Assembly: GCA_022729705.1 (NCBI GenBank)
Contig: DZAX01000013.1
Span: forward strand, 1-59,894
Reading direction: 5' to 3'
From: Helicobacter cetorum
GTDB taxonomy: Bacteria > Campylobacterota > Campylobacteria > Campylobacterales > UBA6016
Length of the DNA: 59,894 nt
Of the stretch, positions 54,038 to 59,894 are shown piece by piece. The notes below the pieces were generated by a model that saw only the letters and a program-made list of their open reading frames with translations, did not search any database and had not been told where the DNA came from. The first letter of the stretch is position 1; each line of letters starts with the position of its first letter. The position numbers and the translations under genes were made by a program.

Positions 54038-55177
54038 CTAAAATTTATATGTGTAAAAAAACTGAAACAGTTGCGATTGTCCATTATCGATTGTTCCGTT
54101 AATTCCCAAATCATTTCCAGATATACTCTCTTTATTATAGCTTGTGCTTGAATAGGCAAAGCCAAGCTCGTTTTTTTCGTCTAAAACATAATCTATTGTC
54201 GCGGAAATTGTGTTGTAGCCGACATGGGGATTCTCAAAAGAAAAAGTTTTATCCGGTATTGGTCCTTGCGTCATAGCGTAACCAACGCCAAGTTTTGTAC
54301 TTTTTATCGGCTTATAAGAAGCATAAATTGAATATACGTTTATATCTCTCCAGCTTTTAGGCGTTGTTTTACCAAAGGCGCTTTCTAGCATTTGATTGGT
54401 ATATTCAAAGTTTGTTTGTTGATATATGGAATAAAACATTTTTCTATAAAGAAACTGGAGCGATGCCAAATTGGTAAAAAAAGCGGTTCCAATTTCGGTC
54501 GCAGCAGGTCTTGTGGCTTTAATGCTTACCTGCTCTTGGTTAAAAGCGTTACCTTTTAAATTCCCATTTGCGACGCCAACTAATGTAAAATCGACTTTTG
54601 AGCGGTAATTTGCAAAAAGAGCCAAATACTTAACCGGAAAATAAGTCGCCGATACGCCATAGCCAAAACTATCGCCGTCTCCGCTTAAGCTATTATCATA
54701 AGCTCCCGCTCTCGTGTATTCGTATCTTCCCTCAAACGTCGCATACCTTAAAGTAGTCGCCAACGATAAATTTTCTGCAGGTCTATACATCAAGCTCAAA
54801 GCGTACTCTTCCGGAAATAACGAGTATTGTTGCGCCGTTCTTTTTATAGTATCGTTTTCCCATGCGTTATAAACAAAATAATCTAAAGATGTAGCCTTGC
54901 TAAAACCAAATCTAAAATCGTCTATCTTTTGAGATAAAAAATAGACGGGGAGTCTGGTAAAATTACCCCCTTTTGAGGTTGTATTTACCATCTCTTTGCC
55001 AACGCTTCCTTCAAAATGAAATTTTGGCTTAGTAAAATACTGTGCGCCAATCTCCAACTTATTGCCGTCTTCCAAAAAAGGGGTAAGCGACGGGTTGAGA
55101 TAAACCAGCCTCGCATCGCTTGCGAGCATATTTGCAGAGCAAAACAGGGTTATATAGAACAAGAAAGTCTTTTTCAT
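54038..55177 (-). CDS. FadL/OmpP1-type outer-membrane protein, 379 aa
   Basis: A signal peptide (MKKTFLFYITLFCSANMLAS) is followed by a 14-strand-type barrel. Family marks are LVYLNPSLTPFLEDGNKLEI near the N-terminus, and repeated strands such as LSLATTLRYATFEGRYEYT and NELGFAYSSTSYN. The C-terminal strand ends QLFQFFYTYKF with a terminal Phe. FadL proteins import hydrophobic compounds such as fatty acids or aromatic hydrocarbons. The N-terminal NPA-like motif is replaced by NPS. The substrate is unknown. The gene is monocistronic. Confidence 0.82.
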   Translation of the reverse strand: MKKTFLFYITLFCSANMLASDARLVYLNPSLTPFLEDGNKLEIGAQYFTKPKFHFEGSVGKEMVNTTSKGGNFTRLPVYFLSQKIDDFRFGFSKATSLDYFVYNAWENDTIKRTAQQYSLFPEEYALSLMYRPAENLSLATTLRYATFEGRYEYTRAGAYDNSLSGDGDSFGYGVSATYFPVKYLALFANYRSKVDFTLVGVANGNLKGNAFNQEQVSIKATRPAATEIGTAFFTNLASLQFLYRKMFYSIYQQTNFEYTNQMLESAFGKTTPKSWRDINVYSIYASYKPIKSTKLGVGYAMTQGPIPDKTFSFENPHVGYNTISATIDYVLDEKNELGFAYSSTSYNKESISGNDLGINGTIDNGQSQLFQFFYTYKF

Positions 55178-55356
55178 TTGGTTTGCCTTGCGTTTTTGAA
55201 TAGTTACCTATTTTACAAAGCGTTAGCATAATTATAAATAAAACAACACTTCAAACAACCCCCGCTTGTAACGCTTTTGTAAGAAGGTCAAAAAAAGGCT
55301 CAGACAGAATAGACGAGCGGCTAAAAGCCAAGCCGTTTACACTCCTAATGCCGCCG

Positions 55357-56430
55357 TTAGATATTAATCGCCCTTGCAAGTTCGCTCTTTATAAACTCCA
55401 TCGGATACTCTAAAAGGCATTTACTTTTTTTTGTTCCATCGCATCCATCTTTGCCGCATGGAGCGCAATCCCATAGGACTTGCAATATTATGTGCTTACC
55501 CATTCTTTGAACTCCGTTTTTGGCGTTGTAGCCGCTTCTCTCTTCGTCATTGTCCCACGCACCCCATTCAAAAGCTCCGCTTGGTCCAAAAAGGGCGATG
55601 CACGGAGTATTTTGAGCCGCCGCAATGTGCATGGCGGCGGTGTCTACGCCAAAAAAAAGCTTTGCGTTTTTGCTTAGAGCGGCAAGCTCTTTTAGGCTTA
55701 GTTTGCCGGATAGATTTATTGGGGCGCTTTTACATAGAGCTAAGATCTCATCTACCATTTTTAGCTCTTTTGCGTCAGGTGCCGCCGTAATAACTACTTT
55801 TACGCCAAGCTCCTCCAAAAAATCTACAATTTCGGCGTTTTGCGCTGGAGATAGACACTTAAAAAACCATCTTGAAGTCGGGTGAAACTGCGCAAACTCC
55901 TCTGTGCCGCCCAAAAGTTCCAAAACTCTTTTTTCGCTCTCTTCATCAAAATAAAGTTCTACTTTTTTATAAGACGGCTCCAACCCCATCGCTCTTAATG
56001 CGTCCAAATTTTTCTCTACGATATGAGTTTGTTTTGAGCTATATTGCAGTGTGTATGGCGAAAATTTTGCAAAAACTCCTTTTTTGGAAGCTACTCCAAC
56101 TCTCATTTTTGCGCCTGAAAATAGAGCGATATAGCCGCCTCTCTCGCCCTCCGTCGTATTTATCACAATGTCATAATCCATTTTTCTTACAAGACTGGCT
56201 AAAGCAAGCTCATACTTTAATCGCCCAAACACTCCGGTTGATTTTGCCTTTTTACGCTCATACGTCAAAACATTATCAATATACGGGTTTAGCGTAAGAG
56301 TCTCTTTTGATTCGGCGTTTACGAGATAGTCCACAATAGTGTTTGGATATGCGTCTTTTAAGTTTTTTGCTAGCGGCGAGCTAAGTAAGACGTCGCCAAT
56401 ATGGCGAAATTTAATTACAAGGATTTTCAA
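55357..56430 (-). CDS. LPS heptosyltransferase (GT9, WaaQ-like), 357 aa
   Basis: Opens with MKILVIKFRHIGDVLLSSPL, the acceptor signature of ADP-heptose:LPS heptosyltransferases, and has TTEGERGGYIALFSGA and the nucleotide-sugar block FFGVDTAAMHIAAAQNTPCIALFGPSG. It should add heptose to LPS core; WaaQ-type (heptosyltransferase III) is the best guess. It is the last gene of the accD-rlmH operon and overlaps dus by four bases. Confidence 0.87.
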   Translation of the reverse strand: MKILVIKFRHIGDVLLSSPLAKNLKDAYPNTIVDYLVNAESKETLTLNPYIDNVLTYERKKAKSTGVFGRLKYELALASLVRKMDYDIVINTTEGERGGYIALFSGAKMRVGVASKKGVFAKFSPYTLQYSSKQTHIVEKNLDALRAMGLEPSYKKVELYFDEESEKRVLELLGGTEEFAQFHPTSRWFFKCLSPAQNAEIVDFLEELGVKVVITAAPDAKELKMVDEILALCKSAPINLSGKLSLKELAALSKNAKLFFGVDTAAMHIAAAQNTPCIALFGPSGAFEWGAWDNDEERSGYNAKNGVQRMGKHIILQVLWDCAPCGKDGCDGTKKSKCLLEYPMEFIKSELARAINI

Positions 56431-57374
56431 ACAAGAACTTCCCCACTCTCGGCAAAAAACTCCTCTGCAATCTCTCGCATCACCCGAGCATCAGCTATTT
56501 TGTTGACAAGCATGCGAAACGCCGCAGCTCCCTCAAGCCCCTTTGAGTATGTGTGCAGATGTTTGCGAAAAAGTATCAAGCCATAATCGCCGTGAAAACG
56601 TATCATTTCGTCAAAATGCTCCAACACAACCTCTTTTTTTAGCTCTTTTGAGACATTTACATCACCGCTTTTTATCTGATGAAATATCCACGGGGCACCG
56701 ACCGCCGCTCTGCCTATCATTACGCCGTCACACTTTGTGAGAGCAAATACCTCTTGCGCTTTTTCATAGCTTGTTATGTCGCCGTTTGCGATAACCGGAA
56801 TATTTACGGCGGCTTTTATCTCGCCTATCGCCTCATAATCCACCTCACCGCCAAACTTCATAGCCCTAGTGCGTCCATGCACGGCGATAAAGTCCGCTCC
56901 GCTAGCCTCGCATAGCTTTGCTATCTCAACGCCGTTTTTGCCCTCAAATCCAAGCCTTATTTTGCAGGAAGTGTATTTTTTGTTGGAAGTTTTTTTGATG
57001 GCTTCTATGAGTTTCGCCATTTGCGGCAACTCTCTTAAAAGTCCGCTTCCGCTATTGTTTCCAACTATCTTTGGAGCGGGACAACCACAATTAAGGTCGA
57101 TAACGTCTATGCCGTCCATATCGTTTAGAATCTCTACAGCTCCTGTTATCACATCTTCGCTATATCCGGCGATTTGCACAGAGTACGGAGTCTCTCGCTC
57201 GCTTTTTAGGGCTAGCTTTTTGCCTTTTTCAGGGGCGTGAACAAGTGCGTTGGAGCTTATCATCTCGCTAACGGTAAGGTCTACACCAAATTTTTTTACG
57301 ACGGAACGAAACGGAAGGTCTGTGTAGCCCGCAAGAGGGGCTAACACTGTAAAATTGGAACCAAATGGGAGCAT
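56427..57374 (-). CDS. dus: tRNA-dihydrouridine synthase
   Basis: FMN enzyme reducing uridine in tRNA. The 315-aa protein has VLAPLAGYTDLPFRSV, the catalytic Cys in DLNCGCPAPKIVGNNSGSGL, the FMN-binding HGRTRAMKF and NGDITSYEKA. It belongs to the DusB-like group. The gene lies seven bases after the membrane protein gene. Confidence 0.93.
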   Translation of the reverse strand: MLPFGSNFTVLAPLAGYTDLPFRSVVKKFGVDLTVSEMISSNALVHAPEKGKKLALKSERETPYSVQIAGYSEDVITGAVEILNDMDGIDVIDLNCGCPAPKIVGNNSGSGLLRELPQMAKLIEAIKKTSNKKYTSCKIRLGFEGKNGVEIAKLCEASGADFIAVHGRTRAMKFGGEVDYEAIGEIKAAVNIPVIANGDITSYEKAQEVFALTKCDGVMIGRAAVGAPWIFHQIKSGDVNVSKELKKEVVLEHFDEMIRFHGDYGLILFRKHLHTYSKGLEGAAAFRMLVNKIADARVMREIAEEFFAESGEVLV

Positions 57375-57380
57375 GATGGG

Positions 57381-58397
57381 TTACTTTTGAAGGGCTTCAA
57401 AAAAGCTTGAGAGTCTTATATTTTTACCTTTTTCTTTGAGGCACAAAAACGCTTTAAACTCTAAAAACTCGTCGTCGTCGCTTTGGGATAGCAACTCTTT
57501 GGCTTGATCTATTACTTCAAGTTCAAGATTTACATAGATATAGGCGCTTATCGCTTCGATATTGTCGCGCGAAAGCAGATAAAAAAGCTCCAAAGTCTCA
57601 TCTGGATTTAGCTTTCTAATAAGAACTTTAGCCAAAGCCACATAATCCTCTTTTGCAAACTTAGTTATCGCGCAAAGCTCTTTTACATACTCTTTATCAA
57701 GCTCATACTCTTCACCCTCGCTGCTAAATCTACTAATAAGTTTAATAGCTATCGCTTTGGTAGGGGTAATATCAAGCTTTCTTATCTGTTTTAAATCGCC
57801 AAACTCCACATATGCGTCAAACGCTTTTTGACATAACCCTGTTAGCTTGTCGCAAGATTTTAGCACCTCTTCGGCGTATTTTGGCTCTATTGCGACTCTG
57901 TTTGCCATATTTTTTTGCATTAACGGATTCTCTTTTGAGAGTCTGTGTTTGGATATATCTACAAACTCGCCCAAATCTTCTATACGGTGTATCGTCTCGG
58001 CTACTTTGTCTATTTTGGAGATATTGAGTTTAAATCTACTTTTTGGCTTAATATCGCATTGAATTACAAAATCCGCTAAAGTCTTAAACTCAGAATTTTT
58101 GTACTCTTTTTCCTCTTCATGCCCTAAAAATTTAGCTGAAATCTGCTCGGTTAACGTCTCATAGTCGTGCTTATAAGAGCTAATTTTGAGATAGTTTACT
58201 AATCCATAGTAACCCATATGCGCCATTGTGGCGATAAAAAAGAATACAAGTGGAGTTACAACCCAAACGGCCGATGGCAGCGTATACACCCACCCCAAAA
58301 ACGAAAAGCTATACTCTCCGGTTATATTAAAAAGAGCTATTAGCCCTACTAAACACACATAAATAAAAGAAAAAAGCGTATAGTTTTTTAAGTTCAT
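57381..58397 (-). CDS. conserved Campylobacterota membrane protein, 338 aa
   Basis: Two or three hydrophobic helices in the first 75 residues (TLFSFIYVCLVGLIALFNIT, WVVTPLVFFFIATMAHMGYY) are followed by about 260 residues of soluble helical sequence. The later part (ELLSQSDDDEFLEFKAFLCL) looks like helical repeats. I know the type as a conserved protein of the group, without function. Four-base overlap with the dksA-like gene and seven bases from dus show cotranscription with translation genes. Confidence 0.75.
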   Translation of the reverse strand: MNLKNYTLFSFIYVCLVGLIALFNITGEYSFSFLGWVYTLPSAVWVVTPLVFFFIATMAHMGYYGLVNYLKISSYKHDYETLTEQISAKFLGHEEEKEYKNSEFKTLADFVIQCDIKPKSRFKLNISKIDKVAETIHRIEDLGEFVDISKHRLSKENPLMQKNMANRVAIEPKYAEEVLKSCDKLTGLCQKAFDAYVEFGDLKQIRKLDITPTKAIAIKLISRFSSEGEEYELDKEYVKELCAITKFAKEDYVALAKVLIRKLNPDETLELFYLLSRDNIEAISAYIYVNLELEVIDQAKELLSQSDDDEFLEFKAFLCLKEKGKNIRLSSFFEALQK

Positions 58398-58765
58398 CCT
58401 TGTCTTCCTTTGGCTTTATTTTCTCTCTCAACAATCTCTCTGCACACTATACAATATCTTGCAAAAGGTTTTGCTTTAAGGCGCGGTATACCTATCGGAT
58501 CTTCGCACATTTCGCAAATACCGTAGCTACAGTCTTGCATTTTTTTGAACGCATACCGTATCTCCTCAAGTTCTTTTCGCTGCTGAGTTATGATAGCGTC
58601 GTTAATCACGGCTCCGCCGCTTGCAGAGGCTAAATCGCCCTCGTCTTTTAGATCGTCTTTTTGAGTAGCCGCCTGTTCTTCTGTACATGAAGCTATATTT
58701 CTTTTTAACTGCGTCTCTCTCTCACTTAACATCTCTTTAAGAAATTGCAAATCTTTTGCCTTCAA
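58394..58765 (-). CDS. DksA/TraR-type zinc-finger protein, 123 aa
   Basis: The start is a TTG at 58765 (MKAKDLQFLKEML) with AAGGGGG upstream; longer frames lack homology. A helical hairpin is followed by the four-Cys zinc finger CEMCEDPIGIPRLKAKPFAR with YCIVC. The coiled-coil tip lacks the clear DxxDxA of E. coli DksA (here DEGDLASASGG). It probably acts on RNA polymerase in the stringent response. It overlaps its downstream neighbour by four bases. Confidence 0.88.
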   Translation of the reverse strand: MKAKDLQFLKEMLSERETQLKRNIASCTEEQAATQKDDLKDEGDLASASGGAVINDAIITQQRKELEEIRYAFKKMQDCSYGICEMCEDPIGIPRLKAKPFARYCIVCREIVERENKAKGRQG

Positions 58766-58775
58766 ACGAACCCCC

Positions 58776-59234
58776 TTATTTGTGATATGGATGACTGTTT
58801 TTGATAGCGAGACCACGAAACACCTGCTCAGCCAAAACAAGCTTTGCTAATTTATGCGAAAATGTAAGGGAGCTAAGACTAATTACGGCGTCTACTTTTT
58901 GCAAAAAGGAGTCTTGAAGGCCGTATGCACCGCCCAAAAAAAAGTTTATTTGCGCATGTTTGTCAAAAAAAGCGCTAAATGAAAGACTATCAAGGACTTT
59001 CCCTGCTTCATCTAAGGCGATATTAAAAGAGTTGTCAAAATATGGCAAATAAGCTTTTTCGTACGACTCTTTAGCACTCTCGCCACCTTGCCTTTGCGAT
59101 GCCGCCAATGTCTTATCAAACAACTTTATAAACTCCAAAGAGCAAAACTTTTGAGACATCTTTTGATACTCTTTTAGCATTGACTCTATATCTTTGTCTT
59201 CACTTTTTTCAATAGTAAAAATTCTAACTCTCAA
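58776..59234 (-). CDS. rlmH: 23S rRNA pseudouridine-1915 N3-methyltransferase
   Basis: A SPOUT methyltransferase modifying helix 69 of 23S rRNA. The 152-aa protein has FFLGGAYGL with the SAM-binding glycines, [20 protein letters not shown] and the C-terminal [13 protein letters not shown]. It overlaps accD by four bases, the usual accD-rlmH-dksA order in Campylobacterota. Confidence 0.93.
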   Translation of the reverse strand: MRVRIFTIEKSEDKDIESMLKEYQKMSQKFCSLEFIKLFDKTLAASQRQGGESAKESYEKAYLPYFDNSFNIALDEAGKVLDSLSFSAFFDKHAQINFFLGGAYGLQDSFLQKVDAVISLSSLTFSHKLAKLVLAEQVFRGLAIKNSHPYHK

Positions 59235-59894
59235 GCGCTCTTGTCTCCAAAAAACAAAAGTAAATCAGAAACCGTCTTTTTTAGTTCGTCTCTTTTTACA
59301 ACCATATCAATAAGCCCTTTTTCCAAGAGAAATTCGCTTCTTTGAAATCCAGGCGGCAACTCGGCGTTTATTGTCTGCTTTATAACCCTTTGCCCTGCAA
59401 ATCCAATAAGCGCACCCGGTTCTGCTATGATAATATCGCCAAGAAACGCAAACGAGGCGCTAACGCCGCCCATCGTCGGATCCGTAAGTATTGAGATAAA
59501 CGGCAATCCATCTTTTGAAAGCTTAGAGAGAGCGGCTGATGTTTTTGCCATCTGCATAAGACTATATGCACTCTCTTGCATCCTAGCGCCGCCGCTGGCG
59601 GACACAATAATGACGCCGCATTTTTTTTGAATGGCTCTCGTTATAGCTCTTACTATCTTTTCACCCTCCACAGAGCCAAGACTTCCGCCCATAAAGCTAA
59701 AATCAAAAATAACAATCTCCGCCAAAACACCGTTTATAAGGCACTCCCCGCTAACTACAGAGCTAGCTCTACCTGTTTTTTTGACGCCCTCTTCTACTCT
59801 GGTTTTGTATGATTTTTTATCTACGAAGTTTAACGGGTCTACCGGAATAAGATTTTGATCCATCTCCACAAAGCTTCCCTCGTCGCACAATATC
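59231..59894 (-). CDS. accD: acetyl-CoA carboxylase carboxyltransferase subunit beta (5' end beyond the window)
   Basis: The C-terminal about 220 residues of AccD, which with AccA transfers CO2 from carboxybiotin to acetyl-CoA in fatty-acid synthesis. Visible blocks: [52 protein letters not shown] and [10 protein letters not shown]. The N-terminal zinc ribbon would lie outside the window. The frame is open to the edge. Confidence 0.94.
   Translation of the reverse strand, partial: ILCDEGSFVEMDQNLIPVDPLNFVDKKSYKTRVEEGVKKTGRASSVVSGECLINGVLAEIVIFDFSFMGGSLGSVEGEKIVRAITRAIQKKCGVIIVSASGGARMQESAYSLMQMAKTSAALSKLSKDGLPFISILTDPTMGGVSASFAFLGDIIIAEPGALIGFAGQRVIKQTINAELPPGFQRSEFLLEKGLIDMVVKRDELKKTVSDLLLFFGDKSA

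Noticed and set aside
55872-56297. 141-aa plus-strand frame opposite the heptosyltransferase gene
   Set aside because: Antisense shadow of a well-supported GT9 gene with no domain of its own.

Overview
The window is chromosomal DNA of a free-living member of the Campylobacterota (Epsilonproteobacteria). The evidence is an N-glycosylation cluster (pglA, pglB, pglC, pglD), AT-rich dense coding with many 1-14 bp gene overlaps, GTG and TTG starts, TATAAT -10 boxes without an obvious -35 box, and gene products resembling those of Campylobacterales (porin, RpoN, TrmN6-type methyltransferase, S4 protein). Genus is not resolved. No tRNA, rRNA or CRISPR array was seen.

Region 1 (1-4400) is an accessory island. 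A roughly 25-bp repeat with core agagtgcctgacaccc occurs five times, always in the same orientation, and separates small modules. The modules are two related pairs of tiny membrane-protein genes whose ATG lies where the transcript should start, and a broken defence cluster: the 3' end of a D12-class adenine methylase, an intact DUF262 protein with two zinc-binding modules, an intact HEPN protein, the tail of a second DNA methylase and the tail of an IS66 transposase. Several fragments begin exactly at a repeat.

Region 2 (4400-11400) holds polA, a major porin, threonine synthase, a small membrane protein and decayed genes including a hemerythrin remnant. Region 3 (11400-20740) is the pgl N-glycosylation cluster. 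Between pglA and pglB sits a two-gene insertion: a ParB-like/OLD-type ATPase fusion overlapping a TOPRIM-like protein. This is the strongest candidate for an undescribed defence system here. A DUF1703-type AAA/nuclease gene follows pglD.

Region 4 (20790-35620) carries a gph/DUF6858/DUF302/SLAC1 operon; an MltA, NodB-deacetylase, radical-SAM operon; a response-regulator diguanylate cyclase; KDO genes (kdsA, kdsB, kdsC); agmatine deiminase plus N-carbamoylputrescine amidase for putrescine synthesis; and trpC. Region 5 (35600-46390) contains a degenerate GGDEF protein, a beta-propeller/L,D-transpeptidase fusion, the hemH-trpA-dgt operon, a peroxiredoxin, a stand-alone Mrr-nuclease/ParA fusion, and cupin plus glycosyltransferase genes. 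Region 6 (46390-51190) is the operon S4-trpD-tsaE-lptB-rpoN-trmN6. Region 7 (51190-59894) has a hybrid sensor kinase, a FadL-type porin, and the operon accD-rlmH-dksA-like-membrane protein-dus-heptosyltransferase, with accD running off the window.

Many intergenic gaps contain copies of a second repeat, about 90-100 bp, built of three hairpins. Both arms of the third hairpin change together between copies, which argues for conserved structure.
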